Below the pieces are notes generated by a model. That model was not told the origin of the DNA, searched no databases, and saw nothing but the letters and a program-made list of their open reading frames with translations. Below, piece by piece: positions 41,744 to 51,680 of a stretch of DNA of 64,000 nt (position 1 is its first letter; each line of letters opens with the position of its first letter). The position numbers and the translations under genes were made by a program. The DNA comes from Candidatus Firestonebacteria bacterium RIFOXYD2_FULL_39_29 (GTDB taxonomy: Bacteria; Oederibacteriota; D2-FULL-39-29). The DNA is taken from positions 32,296 to 96,295 of the forward strand of contig MFGV01000082.1 in NCBI GenBank assembly GCA_001778375.1, in the 5' to 3' direction.

Positions 41744-41820
41744 CGGGGCATAGCGCAGGTGGCTAGCGCGCCTGGTTCGGGACCAGGAGGTCCCCAGTTC
41801 AAATCTGGGTGCCCCGACCA
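41744..41820 (+). tRNA. tRNA-Pro(CGG), encoded CCA
   Basis: Acceptor CGGGGCA (41744-41750) pairs with TGCCCCG (41810-41816), then A and CCA. The anticodon stem CCTGG/CCAGG holds TTCGGGA, anticodon CGG. Its D-arm is identical to that of the tRNA-Pro at 40466, so the two genes could recombine or both serve as integration sites. Confidence 0.95.
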
Positions 41821-41860
41821 TTAAAAAATATTCATATGCGGTTTAGGCGGCCGCTACTTA

Positions 41861-42532
41861 TTGAAAAAAGTAACTATTAACAGCGGTATTGTTTTTTTAT
41901 TTTTGTTTTCTTCTGCAGTTTTTGCAGGAATAGGCACAACGTATGGAGGCCTTACAGGAATGTTTAATATTCCGACTGCGGAAGTTCTTTTTAATAATGA
42001 ACAAGCAGTTTCCTTGCATAAATATCAGATCAAATATACTTATGGACTGCAAAATGTATTGGAAATAGGTGCAAGGACAAGTATTGAAAAAGTTACTACT
42101 TTTGAAGAATTAGGGCGTAATTTTACTTTTAATTTTAAAGTACGTGCTTTAACACAAAAAAAAAGTTTCATTGATTTAGCCGGAGGCGGGGAGAATACTA
42201 ATTATTTTCTTTGCGTAAGTAAAACATTAAAAGAACTGAATAATCTGGATGTAACAATAGGTACAGGGAATGGAAGGTTTAACTGGTTTTTTGCCGGAAT
42301 ATCTTTCCCTCTTGACTCAATAACGAGATTAGGACTTGAATATGATGGTTCTGACTTTAACTCAGGACTCAGGATGGTTCTTTCGAATAAAATAACTTTT
42401 GATCTGTATTTTAAAGGAATAATTGTAATGATAGAGAAACCTTACTTAAAAGATGTTATCAGTGAGCAAATTGTATTTGGGATTTCTTACACGGAATATT
42501 TTAATATAGATTTTAGCGGAATATTCAAATAG
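41861..42532 (+). CDS. YjbH-like outer-membrane beta-barrel protein
   Basis: A 223-residue protein from a TTG start, with a signal peptide (SGIVFLFLFSSAVFA) and a mature end beginning GIGTTYGGLTGMFNIPTAEVL, like the opening of YjbH/exopolysaccharide-export barrels. Alternating hydrophobic strands continue to the C-terminus, ending in Phe-Lys. Smaller than full YjbH, so a partial barrel domain. No strong SD is seen, so the start is uncertain. Confidence 0.6.
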   Translation: MKKVTINSGIVFLFLFSSAVFAGIGTTYGGLTGMFNIPTAEVLFNNEQAVSLHKYQIKYTYGLQNVLEIGARTSIEKVTTFEELGRNFTFNFKVRALTQKKSFIDLAGGGENTNYFLCVSKTLKELNNLDVTIGTGNGRFNWFFAGISFPLDSITRLGLEYDGSDFNSGLRMVLSNKITFDLYFKGIIVMIEKPYLKDVISEQIVFGISYTEYFNIDFSGIFK

Positions 42533-42543
42533 TATGGGGTCTA

Positions 42544-43380
42544 ATGGATGATATTCTAAGGATATATCTTAAGGAGATCAGCAACTTTCCTCTGCTTTCA
42601 GCAGAAGAGGAGGTTAAACTTTTTAAATTGGCTGATAAAAATAATAAGAAAGCAAAATTATTGCTTATTAACTCTAATTTGCGTTTAGTTGTTAATATAG
42701 CCAAGCGTTATACCCGTTTTGGTGTCCCGCTGGTAGATTTGATTGAAGAAGGAAATCTCGGGCTTCTTAGGGCTGTCGGAAAGTTTAAGATTTCTAAAGG
42801 ATTCAGGTTTTCTACTTATGCGACCTGGTGGATTAAACAATACATAATTCGTGCTCTTTCAAATCAGGGCAGATCTATACATCTTCCGGCTCATATAATA
42901 GAAATTCTTAACAGATATGCCCGAACGACAAGGATTTTGATGCAAAAATATGGCAGAGAGCCAAGTGTGAAAGAGGTAGCTAAAAAACTGAAGCTCACAA
43001 TTGAAAAAACAAGGAATATAATCGAAATTTCTGAAATGCCTATATCCCTTAATCTTTTATCTCCGGAAGATGATAAAAGAACACTTGAAGATCTTATTCA
43101 AGATAGAACCTACATGTCACCTTCTGATTCGCATTTAATGGATTGTCAAAATCAGCAGCTTGATAATATATTGAATAAATTAAGTCTAAGAGAAAGTAAG
43201 GTAATAAGACTAAGATTTGGTCTTAAAGAAGGAGCTCCGCATACACTTGCCGAGACAGGAAAGATATTCAGGATAAGCAGAGAAAGGGTAAGACAAATAG
43301 AATTAAAGGCGCTCAGAAAACTGCGTCATTTGGTACAATATAAAGATAAATCTCTTGAATACATGTTCCAATCTGATTGA
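42544..43380 (+). CDS. RNA polymerase sigma-70 family factor (group 2-like)
   Basis: A 278-residue sigma factor with region 1.2 (DDILRIYLKEISNFPLLSAEEE), region 2 (NLRLVVNIAKRYTRFGVPLVDLIEEGNLGLLRAVGKF, STYATWWIKQYI), region 3 and region 4 (LRLRFGLKEG, ISRERVRQIELKALRKLR). It lacks the long region 1.1 of RpoD, as in RpoS-like alternative sigma factors. It redirects RNA polymerase to a subset of promoters. It begins 12 nt after the YjbH-like gene and ends 5 nt before tRNA-Arg. Confidence 0.93.
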   Translation: MDDILRIYLKEISNFPLLSAEEEVKLFKLADKNNKKAKLLLINSNLRLVVNIAKRYTRFGVPLVDLIEEGNLGLLRAVGKFKISKGFRFSTYATWWIKQYIIRALSNQGRSIHLPAHIIEILNRYARTTRILMQKYGREPSVKEVAKKLKLTIEKTRNIIEISEMPISLNLLSPEDDKRTLEDLIQDRTYMSPSDSHLMDCQNQQLDNILNKLSLRESKVIRLRFGLKEGAPHTLAETGKIFRISRERVRQIELKALRKLRHLVQYKDKSLEYMFQSD

Positions 43381-43385
43381 AACGC

Positions 43386-43462
43386 GGGCCCGTAGCTCAC
43401 CTGGATAGAGCAACTGCCTTCTAAGCAGTAGGTAGGAGGTTCGAGTCCTCTCGGGCCCGCCA
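43386..43462 (+). tRNA. tRNA-Arg(TCT), encoded CCA
   Basis: Acceptor GGGCCCG (43386-43392) pairs with CGGGCCC (43452-43458), followed by G and CCA. The anticodon stem ACTGC/GCAGT holds CTTCTAA, anticodon TCT. It lies 5 nt after the sigma-factor stop and may be cotranscribed with it. Confidence 0.95.
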
Positions 43463-43474
43463 AATTTTCGTAAT

Positions 43475-43583
43475 ATGGGAATTTGGCGGAATCCGCCCTA
43501 GGCGGACGGTCTATTGTTCTATTCTCAAAAGTCTTTCTCAAAAAGCAATAAAATTGATTTTATTGAATTCACAATATTCCCAT
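43475..43583. repeat. Small inverted-repeat element between tRNA-Arg and hisD
   Basis: Outer arms ATGGGAAT (43475-43482) and ATTCCCAT (43576-43583) enclose a GGCGGAATCCGCC palindrome (43485-43497). The GGCGGA/TCCGCC hairpin recurs in the repeat element before hisB. It looks like a non-coding miniature element; the short arms make this tentative. Confidence 0.4.
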
Positions 43584-43592
43584 TAAATCCAT

Positions 43593-43621
43593 TTGAAATC
43601 TCACCTGTTATATGTTAAAAT
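43593..43621 (+). promoter_or_regulatory. hisD promoter TTGAAA-17-TAAAAT
   Basis: TTGAAA (43593-43598) and TAAAAT (43616-43621) are 17 nt apart, with TGT before the -10 giving extended contacts. It starts the his genes 18 nt before hisD. No leader peptide or attenuator is possible in so short a leader. Confidence 0.75.
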
Positions 43622-43639
43622 CAGACTTCAGAGGCCAAA

Positions 43640-44917
43640 TTGAAAATATTTCGTTATTATGACATAATCGAGAGAAAAGCGCTGGAAAAGTATATTAAAG
43701 GTGCTGAATCCGGTAATAAATCTGCCTTAAAAACGGCTATGAAAATAATAGAAGAGGTTAGAAAAGGCGGAGATAAAGCCATCTTTTACTATTCCAGGAA
43801 ATTTGATAAATTTAAGGCTAATAAGAATAATATTAGAGTAAAAGAAACTGAAATTAATAATGCTTTTAAAAAGACATCAAAAAATTTGATCTCTGCCTTA
43901 AAAATCGCAAAATCAAATATAGAAAAGTATCATCTGAAACAGTTGGACAAAGGATTTAAAATTAGAACTTCTTACGGCAAATTGGGGATGAAAGTCCTTC
44001 CTTTGGCATCAGCCGGAATTTATATTCCGGGAGGGAAGGCGGTATATCCTTCTTCCGTACTTATGAATGTTATTCCTGCGAAGATAGCGGGAGTTTCCCG
44101 TATTGTAATGTGCACTCCTGCAATTAACGGCAAGGTAAATCCTGTAATTCTTGCAGCAGCTAAAATATGCGGAGTTACGGAGATATATAAAATTGGAGGC
44201 GCTCAAGCTATAGCTGCAATGGCTTATGGAACAGACACGGTTAAACCTGTGGATAAAATTACAGGTCCGGGAAATGCGTATGTATCCGCGGCAAAACAGT
44301 TGGTTTTTGGAAAAGTTGGAATTGACAGTTTGGCAGGTCCTTCAGAAGTATTAATAGTTGCCGGTAACGGAGACAATGCTGATTATGTCGCAGCAGATAT
44401 GCTTGCGCAGGCAGAACATGATGAAGAGGCCAGGAGCATACTTGTTACTGATTCAATGATATTTGCAGGAAAGGTTATGTTTTCTTTGTTTAAAGAAAGA
44501 GAATTTCGTATTCGTAAAAATATAATAGCGGAAGCGCTTAAGAAATCTTTCATTGTGATTGTCGATAAGCTGAAGGATGCGGTAGAGATCAGTAATCTTG
44601 TAGCGCCGGAACATCTTGAACTGATTGCTAATAAAGCTGTGATAGATGCAAAAAAATACACAAATGCTGGAGCGGTTTTCCTTGGATCAAATAGTCCGGT
44701 GGCATTGGGAGATTATATCGCGGGGACAAATCATGTACTGCCTACTAACGGCTCTTCAAGGTTTTCTTCTCCGCTTGGTGTCTATGATTTTACGAAAAGA
44801 CAAAGTACTGTTGAAGTAAGCAAGAAGGGAATAGCTAAGCTTGCAGTTAATTTGAAAACTATGGCTATGGCAGAAGGACTGGAAGCGCACGCGAATAGTG
44901 TGACTAAAAGATTATAG
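43640..44917 (+). CDS. hisD: Histidinol dehydrogenase
   Basis: A 425-residue enzyme starting at TTG (SD AGAGG). Signatures are [39 protein letters not shown] and the zinc/catalytic region [14 protein letters not shown] (Glu, His). It oxidises L-histidinol to L-histidine in two NAD-dependent steps, the last of the pathway. It opens the his cluster; hisG, hisC and hisE are not in the window. Confidence 0.97.
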   Translation: MKIFRYYDIIERKALEKYIKGAESGNKSALKTAMKIIEEVRKGGDKAIFYYSRKFDKFKANKNNIRVKETEINNAFKKTSKNLISALKIAKSNIEKYHLKQLDKGFKIRTSYGKLGMKVLPLASAGIYIPGGKAVYPSSVLMNVIPAKIAGVSRIVMCTPAINGKVNPVILAAAKICGVTEIYKIGGAQAIAAMAYGTDTVKPVDKITGPGNAYVSAAKQLVFGKVGIDSLAGPSEVLIVAGNGDNADYVAADMLAQAEHDEEARSILVTDSMIFAGKVMFSLFKEREFRIRKNIIAEALKKSFIVIVDKLKDAVEISNLVAPEHLELIANKAVIDAKKYTNAGAVFLGSNSPVALGDYIAGTNHVLPTNGSSRFSSPLGVYDFTKRQSTVEVSKKGIAKLAVNLKTMAMAEGLEAHANSVTKRL

Positions 44918-44935
44918 TAAATACCGACATTTACG

Positions 44936-45159
44936 ATTTACAATTGACGATTGACAATTTAAGGTGGGCGGAGAAAAGATTCCGCCAAACGCACTTTTTG
45001 GCGGGTTCAATAAATTGTAAATTCAGACTGTGTCGCAATTACATTTTCGATCTGACGTACCACAATAGGTTGTAGTTGCTCGATTCATCGAGCGTACCTA
45101 TTGCGCCTGATGAATCAGGCAACTACATTGCGACACAGTCTGAATTGTCAATTGTAAAT
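44936..45159. mobile_element. MITE-like element with 13-bp terminal repeats, host of a nested element
   Basis: ATTTACAATTGAC (44936-44948) and GTCAATTGTAAAT (45147-45159) are exact inverted repeats. Inside are a GGCGGA...TCCGCC hairpin and a complete second element at 45020-45146. No coding frame is present. It separates hisD from hisB. Confidence 0.6.
45020..45146. mobile_element. 127-bp MITE with 20-bp perfect terminal inverted repeats
   Basis: AATTCAGACTGTGTCGCAAT (45020-45039) is exactly complementary to 45127-45146. The interior is itself palindromic: CAATAGGT/ACCTATTG and GTAGTTGC/GCAACTAC arms. The same 20-bp end reappears at 63972-63991, at the window's right edge. No transposase is encoded, so it is a non-autonomous element. 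Confidence 0.75.
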
Positions 45160-45177
45160 ATTTAGTGAGGAGCTATA

Positions 45178-45762
45178 ATGAAAAAACGAACAAAGAAGTA
45201 TAAGCGGGTTACAAAAGAGACCAACATCTCTCTCGACCTTTGTCTTGACGGAGAAGGTAAGTATAAAATTGATACCGGTATTGTTTTTTTTGATCATATG
45301 CTTACGCACATAGCAAAACATGGGGGTTTGAATCTTGAACTTAAAGCTGCCGGGGATAAAATTCCGGATTATCACCATTTGATAGAAGATGTCGGTATTG
45401 CTCTTGGTGAATCTTTCAACGAAGCGCTGGCAGATAAAAAAGGAATTAACCGTTACGGTTTTGCCTCCTGCCCTATGGATGAAGCTCAGGTTTCTGTTTC
45501 TCTGGATTTTTCAGGCAGGCCATTTCTGGTTTATGATTTACCTCTGAATAAAAAGAAAGTCGGGGATATTGACGAGGATACAGTCGAGGAATTTTTTAAG
45601 GCTTTTGCAGGAAGTGCTTCCGCAACGGTGCATATACATACAGTTTGCGGGAAAAATCCGCATCACCTTGTGGAAAGCGCTTTTAAATCATTTGGGCGCG
45701 CTTTGAAAGATGCGGTAAAGCATGGGACAAAAGGTATTCCTTCAACAAAAGGTGTCCTCTAG
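45178..45762 (+). CDS. hisB: Imidazoleglycerol-phosphate dehydratase
   Basis: A 194-residue single-domain enzyme with the metal-binding motifs FFDHMLTHIAKHGG, DYHHLIEDVGIALGE and HHLVESAFKSFGRAL. It dehydrates imidazole-glycerol phosphate to imidazole-acetol phosphate. No phosphatase domain is fused, so histidinol phosphatase must be elsewhere. SD GAGGAG precedes the ATG; hisH starts in its stop. Confidence 0.97.
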   Translation: MKKRTKKYKRVTKETNISLDLCLDGEGKYKIDTGIVFFDHMLTHIAKHGGLNLELKAAGDKIPDYHHLIEDVGIALGESFNEALADKKGINRYGFASCPMDEAQVSVSLDFSGRPFLVYDLPLNKKKVGDIDEDTVEEFFKAFAGSASATVHIHTVCGKNPHHLVESAFKSFGRALKDAVKHGTKGIPSTKGVL

Positions 45763-46391
45763 TGAAAAAGAAGTATATTGCTGTCGTGGATTACGGAATG
45801 GGTAATTTAATGAGTGTCTCTAAAGCGCTTGCTTCCGTTTATCCTGATGTGAGGGTAACAGCAAGTAAATCAATTATCAATAACGCTGATGCCATAGTTT
45901 TACCAGGTGTCGGTGCTTTTGAAGATGCGGTAAAGCACCTTAACAAGCAAGGTATAAGTAAGGTTATAAAAGAAAATATAACTGCCGGGAAACCGTTCCT
46001 CGGTATCTGCCTTGGTTTGCAATTACTTTTTACGAAAAGTGAAGAAAACGGCTGTTTTGAAGGATTTGACGTAATAAAAGGGACAGTTAAAAAGTTCCCC
46101 GCTAAAATAAATTTAAAAGTTCCTCAAATAGGCTGGAACAAAATATTTATTAAACAGAAATCCCCGATGATGAAAGGGCTTAAAGAAGGTTCTTTTGTTT
46201 ATTTTGTACACTCCTATTTTGGAGTGCCTGAAGACAAGAATCTTGTTTGCACGGAGACAGTTTATGGAGTAAAGTTCGCTTCGTCTGTGTGCTTTGATAA
46301 TGTTTTTGCCTCGCAGTTTCATCCGGAAAAAAGCCAGAAGGTTGGCTTAAAAATACTTAAGAACTTCGTGGAGTTGACAAAATGCTCATAA
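45762..46391 (+). CDS. hisH: Imidazole glycerol phosphate synthase, glutaminase subunit
   Basis: A 209-residue class-I glutaminase from a GTG start. The nucleophile is the Cys of FLGICLGLQLLF, with His and Glu in SQFHPEKSQ. It supplies ammonia to HisF. It overlaps hisB by 1 nt and hisA by 10 nt. Confidence 0.96.
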   Translation: MKKKYIAVVDYGMGNLMSVSKALASVYPDVRVTASKSIINNADAIVLPGVGAFEDAVKHLNKQGISKVIKENITAGKPFLGICLGLQLLFTKSEENGCFEGFDVIKGTVKKFPAKINLKVPQIGWNKIFIKQKSPMMKGLKEGSFVYFVHSYFGVPEDKNLVCTETVYGVKFASSVCFDNVFASQFHPEKSQKVGLKILKNFVELTKCS

Positions 46392-47170
46392 TACCCGCAA
46401 TAGACGTAAGAAAAGGCAGATGTATAAGGTTAGCTCAAGGGAATGTAAGGGATGAAACCGTTTACTCCGAGCAGCCTGTTTCAGTTGCTAAGCTCTGGCA
46501 GTTGAACGGTGCAAAAATGATTCATCTTGTTGATATCGACGGGGCAATAACGGGAACACCTAAGAACCTCGCAACAATATTTAAAATTGTAAGAGCTGTG
46601 AAGATCCCTGTTCAAATGGGAGGAGGTATTCGAGATATGGAAACCTTGGAGAAGGTTTTTGACGGCGGAGTTGAAAGGGCGATTCTTGGTACTTCTGCCG
46701 TAGTAGCTTCGCTGGATTTTCTTAAAGAGGCTTATGCTAAATATAAAGACCGTATTGTTGTAGGTATAGATGCGAAACGCGGTATGGTAGCGGTAAAAGG
46801 CTGGAAAGAAATTACAAATAAAAGAGCCCTTGCCATTGCAAAAGAAGTTCAGGAAGTAGGTATAAAAGAGATAATATATACTGATATAGAAAAGGACGGG
46901 ATGCTTTGCGGTCCCAATTTTAAATCAATTAAAGAAATCGCAAATGCCGTTAAAATCGGGGTAATAGCTACCGGAGGAATTGCCGGAATTGAAGATGTAG
47001 AACATCTTCTTGCTATGGAAAAATACGGTGTAACCGGGATGATAATCGGAAAAGCTTTATACACCGGAAAAGTTGACCTTAAAGCGGCAATAAAACTTGC
47101 AAAAGAATACAGGCCGGAAGCTCGCAGGCTCACCAAAAAGACTAAAAAACAAAAAAAAGGCCGTAAGTGA
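46382..47170 (+). CDS. hisA: Phosphoribosyl-ATP-derived ProFAR isomerase
   Basis: A 262-residue TIM barrel. The catalytic Asp lies in [17 protein letters not shown] and the second in [19 protein letters not shown] and TGGIAG bind phosphate. It opens the aminoaldose ring in histidine synthesis. A basic tail ([11 protein letters not shown]) is an extension beyond the usual length. It overlaps hisF by 4 nt (GTGA). Confidence 0.96.
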   Translation: MLIIPAIDVRKGRCIRLAQGNVRDETVYSEQPVSVAKLWQLNGAKMIHLVDIDGAITGTPKNLATIFKIVRAVKIPVQMGGGIRDMETLEKVFDGGVERAILGTSAVVASLDFLKEAYAKYKDRIVVGIDAKRGMVAVKGWKEITNKRALAIAKEVQEVGIKEIIYTDIEKDGMLCGPNFKSIKEIANAVKIGVIATGGIAGIEDVEHLLAMEKYGVTGMIIGKALYTGKVDLKAAIKLAKEYRPEARRLTKKTKKQKKGRK

Positions 47171-47937
47171 AAAAGAATTATTTAGCAAAAAGAATTATTC
47201 CTTGTCTTGACGTAAAAAATGGAGAAGTAGTAAAAGGAATAAAATTCTTAAATCTTGTAAAAGCCGGTGACCCCGTCAAGGCTGCTCTTGAGTATGACAG
47301 ACAGGGAGGGGATGAACTGGTTTTTCTTGATATCACAGCTTCTCACGAAAAAAGGAAAACTATAATTGATGTTGTAAGAAAAACTGCTTCAAAGATATTC
47401 ATTCCATTAACAGTAGGCGGCGGTATCAACAGGATAGAGGATATAAGAGCGCTTTTAAAAGCAGGAGCGGATAAAGTATCCATAAATACGGCTGCAGTGC
47501 TAAATCCCGGACTCATTAAAAAAGCGTCTAAAATATTCGGGAGCCAGTGTATAGTGGTCGCAATAGATGCAAAACGCAGGGGCAAAAATAAATGGGAAGT
47601 TTATACTCACGGTGGAAGGAATGCCACAGGTATAGATGCCGTAAAATGGGCAAAAAAAATGACAGCTTTTGGTGCGGGAGAAATACTTCTGACCAGCATG
47701 GATGCGGACGGAACAAAAAAAGGTTATGATATTCCTCTGACAAAAGCCGTCAGTGAAGCCGTAAACATTCCGGTAATAGCCTCAGGCGGCGCCGGTAATG
47801 TAAAACATATGGTGGAAGTCCTGAAAAAAGGCAAAGCCGACGCGGTACTGGCCGCAAGCATTTTCCATTATAAAACGCACACGGTAGCAACGGTAAAGAA
47901 GCAACTGAAGCGAAACGGAGTATTGGTTAGAATATAA
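47167..47937 (+). CDS. hisF: Imidazole glycerol phosphate synthase, cyclase subunit
   Basis: A 256-residue TIM barrel from a GTG start. [19 protein letters not shown] carries catalytic Asp, [15 protein letters not shown] the second, and GGGI/SGGAG bind phosphate. With HisH it forms imidazole-glycerol phosphate and AICAR. It closes the tight his gene run before a repeat element. Confidence 0.97.
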   Translation: MKKNYLAKRIIPCLDVKNGEVVKGIKFLNLVKAGDPVKAALEYDRQGGDELVFLDITASHEKRKTIIDVVRKTASKIFIPLTVGGGINRIEDIRALLKAGADKVSINTAAVLNPGLIKKASKIFGSQCIVVAIDAKRRGKNKWEVYTHGGRNATGIDAVKWAKKMTAFGAGEILLTSMDADGTKKGYDIPLTKAVSEAVNIPVIASGGAGNVKHMVEVLKKGKADAVLAASIFHYKTHTVATVKKQLKRNGVLVRI

Positions 47938-47940
47938 AGA

Positions 47941-48084
47941 AAAGTACCAATGACTAGTGACTAATGACTATTTTATGAAGGTGGAAAATACGCCCACCAA
48001 TATTTATTAAAGACAGTGTTTGTGTAGATATAGCGGGATCTTTTTCCCCGCTTACAATAAATAGTCAATAGTCATTAGTACTTT
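47941..48084. mobile_element. MITE-like element with TGACTA-rich terminal repeats
   Basis: The left end reads AAAGTACCAATGACTAGTGA and continues with further TGACTA units; 48062-48084 is its inverted copy with two mismatches over 23 nt. Two internal hairpins (GGTGG/CCCACC and AGCGGG/CCCGCT) are present. A related element lies at 63825-63972. No coding capacity. Confidence 0.65.
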
Positions 48085-48118
48085 GTAATTTCTCTTAACA
48101 ACTTAAAGGAGTAACATT

Positions 48119-48505
48119 ATGCCCAGTAAAGCGCTTAAATTGAAATTTAATCAAGACGGTCTTATTCCTACTATCGTACAGGATCATAAGACAGGGGAAG
48201 TATTAATGCTTGCTTATATGAATGATGAGTCTTTTAAACTTACTGTAAAGACAAAAAAAGTCCACTTCTATAGCAGGAGCCGTCAGAAGCTTTGGTGTAA
48301 AGGTGAATCTTCCGGAAACATCCAAAGGCTAAAAGGGATATATCTTGATTGTGATCTCGACACGGTTCTTGTGAAAGTAGAGCAGGTAGGCGGGGCGGCT
48401 TGTCATACCGGTCACAGGAGTTGTTTTTACTCTAAATATAACAATGGTAAGCTGAAAATATGTGGCAAACCTATATTCGACCCGAAGAAGGTTTACAAAA
48501 AATGA
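48119..48505 (+). CDS. hisI: Phosphoribosyl-AMP cyclohydrolase
   Basis: A 128-residue protein with the metal motifs [61 protein letters not shown]. It opens the purine ring of PR-AMP. There is no HisE domain. SD AAAGGAG precedes the ATG. Its stop overlaps trpE (ATGA), physically joining the histidine and tryptophan genes. Confidence 0.96.
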   Translation: MPSKALKLKFNQDGLIPTIVQDHKTGEVLMLAYMNDESFKLTVKTKKVHFYSRSRQKLWCKGESSGNIQRLKGIYLDCDLDTVLVKVEQVGGAACHTGHRSCFYSKYNNGKLKICGKPIFDPKKVYKK

Positions 48506-49983
48506 ATTTGAATTTAACTTTTAAAGAGTTCAAAAAGAAGGCAAAGAAAGGCTGTCTCGTTCCTGTTTATGCTGAAATATTTGCTGATCTTGAAACCCCT
48601 GTTTCCGCGTTTAAAAAACTTGAAAGTCCTTATTCGTTCCTTTTGGAAAGCGTGGAAGGCGGGGAAAGAATAGCAAGATATTCCTTTATCGGTTCGAACC
48701 CGGAAAAGATATTCAGGTCAAGAAATAATAACGTTGAAGTTATAAAGAGCGGTAAATCATTTAAGTATACTTCTTCAAAAGACGCTCTGTTTGAATTAAA
48801 AAATGAGCTCGGAAAGTTTAAAGTAGCTAAAACCCCGGGACTTCCTCCTTTTACAGGCGGTGCCGTGGGTTTTATTAGTTACGACATGGTCAGGTACTTT
48901 GAAAAACTTCCTGATAAGAACGCGGACGAGATAAACTCACCGGATATCTACATGCTCATCGCAAGCACTCTGGTTATCTTTGACCATGTAAAGCACACTA
49001 TTAAGATAGTTTCAAATGTTTCGTCTGAAGGTAACCTGACCGCTAATTATAGAAATGCCGCGAAAAGGATCTCCGCTGTAATTTCTAAACTGAAAAAGCC
49101 GTTAAAGGATGATGCCCGGGATATAAAAGCAGCCGGCGGAAATATTTCAGAGCTTAAGTCGAACATGACCAAGAAGGAATACTGCGAAAGCGTGCTTAAG
49201 GCGAAAGATTACATTAAAGCCGGTGATATTATTCAGATGGTCCCTTCCCAGCGTTTATCTGCGGATATTAAAAACGTAGATGCTCTTAATCTTTACCGGA
49301 CGTTGAGGATTATTAATCCTTCACCGTATATGTATTATCTGAAGTTCAAGGAGTTCAAGATTGTCGGAGCTTCTCCGGAATTGTTTGTAAAGGTTGAAGA
49401 TGGCGCAGTCACGACAAGACCGATAGCCGGTACAAGAAAACGCGGAGCAAATGCTGCGGAAGATGAAAAACTTGTCGCGGAGCTTTTAAAAGATGAAAAA
49501 GAAAAAGCAGAGCATGTAATGCTGGTTGACCTGGCAAGAAATGATCTGGGCAGGGTTTGTAAATATCACACGGTAAATGTAAATGAGTTCATGATTATAG
49601 AAAAATACTCTCATGTCTTACATATTGTTTCAAATGTGGTCGGAAAACTCCAAATAGGTAAAGATGCTTTTGATGTGATCAGGGCTTGTTTTCCTGCAGG
49701 CACTTTAAGCGGGGCTCCGAAGATCCGGGCTATGGAAATTATTGATGAAGTGGAAAAGGTCAGGAGAGGACCTTACGGCGGGCTTATCGGGTATTTTGGT
49801 TTTTCCGGTAATTTTGACTCCTGCATAACTATCCGCACGCTTGTCATCGCGGATAACAAGCTGCACGTGCAAGCCGGAGCGGGAATTGTTGCCGACTCAA
49901 ACCCTGTTTTAGAATACGAAGAAAGCATGAATAAAGCAAAAGCTGTTATATCGGCCATTAACCTGACCAAGAGAGGGCTGTAA
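48502..49983 (+). CDS. trpE: Anthranilate synthase component I
   Basis: About 493 residues from ATG 48502, chosen because it forms an ATGA overlap with hisI and gives the normal N-terminus; an in-frame ATG at 48460 would overlap hisI by 46 nt. [13 protein letters not shown] holds the tryptophan feedback motif (LLES). Chorismate-binding motifs are visible ([48 protein letters not shown]). It makes anthranilate from chorismate with TrpG-supplied ammonia. Confidence 0.95.
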   Translation: MNLNLTFKEFKKKAKKGCLVPVYAEIFADLETPVSAFKKLESPYSFLLESVEGGERIARYSFIGSNPEKIFRSRNNNVEVIKSGKSFKYTSSKDALFELKNELGKFKVAKTPGLPPFTGGAVGFISYDMVRYFEKLPDKNADEINSPDIYMLIASTLVIFDHVKHTIKIVSNVSSEGNLTANYRNAAKRISAVISKLKKPLKDDARDIKAAGGNISELKSNMTKKEYCESVLKAKDYIKAGDIIQMVPSQRLSADIKNVDALNLYRTLRIINPSPYMYYLKFKEFKIVGASPELFVKVEDGAVTTRPIAGTRKRGANAAEDEKLVAELLKDEKEKAEHVMLVDLARNDLGRVCKYHTVNVNEFMIIEKYSHVLHIVSNVVGKLQIGKDAFDVIRACFPAGTLSGAPKIRAMEIIDEVEKVRRGPYGGLIGYFGFSGNFDSCITIRTLVIADNKLHVQAGAGIVADSNPVLEYEESMNKAKAVISAINLTKRGL

Positions 49984-49984
49984 T

Positions 49985-50548
49985 ATGATACTTATGATAG
50001 ACAATTACGATTCCTTTACTTATAATCTTGTACAGTACCTTGGAGAACTCGGGGAAAAACTCGTGGTCTTCAGGAATGACAAGATAACGATAAAAGAAAT
50101 AGAAAGACTGAAACCGGAACGTATTGTTATTTCCCCGGGACCTAAATCCCCGAGGGAAGCCGGTTTGAGCAATGAAATAATTCTTCACTTTGCAGGAAAA
50201 GTACCCATACTCGGTGTCTGTCTCGGGCACCAGTGCATTGGCCACGTCTTTGGAGGAGAAGTGGTGCGCGCCAAGCGCCTTATGCACGGAAAAACATCCG
50301 CGATTTACCATAATAACAAGGGCGTCTTCAAAGGATTGCCAAATCCGTTTGAGGGTACCAGATACCATTCGCTTATTGTTAAAAGAGAAACTTTGCCTGC
50401 TTGCCTGGAAATTACCGCCCAAACCAAAGAAAAAGAAATAATGGGCTTAAAACATAAAAAGTATAATATTCATGGAATTCAGTTCCATCCTGAATCTATA
50501 CTGACAAAATCGGGAAAAGCTTTACTAAAAAATTTCCTAAAGGTGTAA
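49985..50548 (+). CDS. trpG: Anthranilate synthase component II (glutaminase)
   Basis: A 187-residue class-I glutaminase. It starts [19 protein letters not shown], has the oxyanion strand ISPGPKSP, the nucleophile Cys in [10 protein letters not shown] and His/Glu in IQFHPESI. It provides ammonia to TrpE and may also serve PabB. It starts one nucleotide after the trpE stop. Confidence 0.94.
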   Translation: MILMIDNYDSFTYNLVQYLGELGEKLVVFRNDKITIKEIERLKPERIVISPGPKSPREAGLSNEIILHFAGKVPILGVCLGHQCIGHVFGGEVVRAKRLMHGKTSAIYHNNKGVFKGLPNPFEGTRYHSLIVKRETLPACLEITAQTKEKEIMGLKHKKYNIHGIQFHPESILTKSGKALLKNFLKV

Positions 50549-50552
50549 AAAA

Positions 50553-51566
50553 ATGATAAAAGAATCCCTGGCACAACTAATAGAAAAGCATCATCTTTCC
50601 GTTAATGACGCGGCGAAGGTGATGGAAGAAATAATGAGCGGGCATGCCAATCATATGCATATTGCCGCTTACTTGACAGCGCTTAGAATGAAAGGCGAAG
50701 CGGTTGACGAAATCACGGGTTCTGCTCAGGTTATGAGAAAAAACGCGATTTTAATCAGGACAAAACACAAAAACGCTATTGATATGTGCGGTACAGGCGG
50801 AGATAAAAGTGATACTTTTAATATTTCCACAATAGCGTCTATAGTTGTAGCGGCAGCGGGAGTTCCGGTTGCCAAACACGGTAATAGGGCAGTTTCCAGC
50901 AGATGCGGCAGCGCGGACCTCTTAGAGGGACTTGGAATAAAAATTGAACTCCCTGCGGATAAACTGGGTTATTGCCTGGACGAAGTAGGGTTTGCATTCC
51001 TTTTTGCTCCTTTAATGCACACTTCAATGAAACATGTAGCGCCTGTCAGGAAAGAACTCGGATTTAGAACGATATTTAACATACTGGGGCCTCTTTCGAA
51101 TCCTGCAAGGGTAAAAGCCCAGGTGGTAGGGGTTTACAACAGGCTTCTTGCAGAACCGATGGTTGAAGTGCTTAAAGCGCTCGGTCACGAGAAAGCAATG
51201 GTCGTCCACGGTATGGATGGTCTGGATGAGATAACTCTAACGACGGACACTTTTGTGGCGGAACTTAAAGACGGGAAAGTTGATACCTATTACATTTCTC
51301 CGGGAGATTTAAAGTTTAAACTCCGCGCTGCTTCAGAATTAAAGGGAGGGTCTCTTTCGGATAACATAAAGATTACCTACGATGTCCTGAATGGCGTAGA
51401 AGGAGCACAGAAAGATATGGTGCTTATTAACGCTGCCGCCGCGCTTATAGTCGGAGGGAAGGCTTCTGATATGGCGCAAGGCGTAGAAATAGCCAGGCAA
51501 GCAATTGATTCAAAAGCCGCTCTCAAAAAATTGGAAGAGTTAAAGAATTTTACGAATAGAAGGTGA
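50553..51566 (+). CDS. trpD: Anthranilate phosphoribosyltransferase
   Basis: A 337-residue enzyme with DMCGTGGDKSDTFNIST (PRPP site), KHGNRAVSSRCGSADLLEGLG and FLFAPLMHTSMKHV, GFRTIFNILGPLSNPA. It transfers phosphoribose to anthranilate. SD AAGGTG is well placed; 4 nt separate it from trpG. Confidence 0.97.
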   Translation: MIKESLAQLIEKHHLSVNDAAKVMEEIMSGHANHMHIAAYLTALRMKGEAVDEITGSAQVMRKNAILIRTKHKNAIDMCGTGGDKSDTFNISTIASIVVAAAGVPVAKHGNRAVSSRCGSADLLEGLGIKIELPADKLGYCLDEVGFAFLFAPLMHTSMKHVAPVRKELGFRTIFNILGPLSNPARVKAQVVGVYNRLLAEPMVEVLKALGHEKAMVVHGMDGLDEITLTTDTFVAELKDGKVDTYYISPGDLKFKLRAASELKGGSLSDNIKITYDVLNGVEGAQKDMVLINAAAALIVGGKASDMAQGVEIARQAIDSKAALKKLEELKNFTNRR

Positions 51567-51603
51567 AAGAAGGTAAAAGAAGGTGGCGAGTAGCGGGTCG
51601 CGA

Positions 51604-51662
51604 GTTACGGGCTTTACATTTAGGTGTTATTATATATAATACATTGATTTTGAACCCGTAAC
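51604..51662. repeat. Palindromic intergenic sequence between trpD and trpC
   Basis: GTTACGGG (51604-51611) and CCCGTAAC (51655-51662) are inverted, with a 14-bp perfect palindrome TATTATATATAATA (51628-51641) between them. Just before lies a short tandem run of AGAAGGT-type units (51557-51584). It resembles the other intergenic palindromic elements, or an RNA hairpin affecting trpC expression. Confidence 0.4.
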
Positions 51663-51680
51663 GTCTTTTAAAGGTTGTCT

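Noticed and set aside
49958..50422. 154-codon minus-strand frame opposite trpG
   Set aside because: trpG motifs explain the + strand fully; the frame has no SD or homology.
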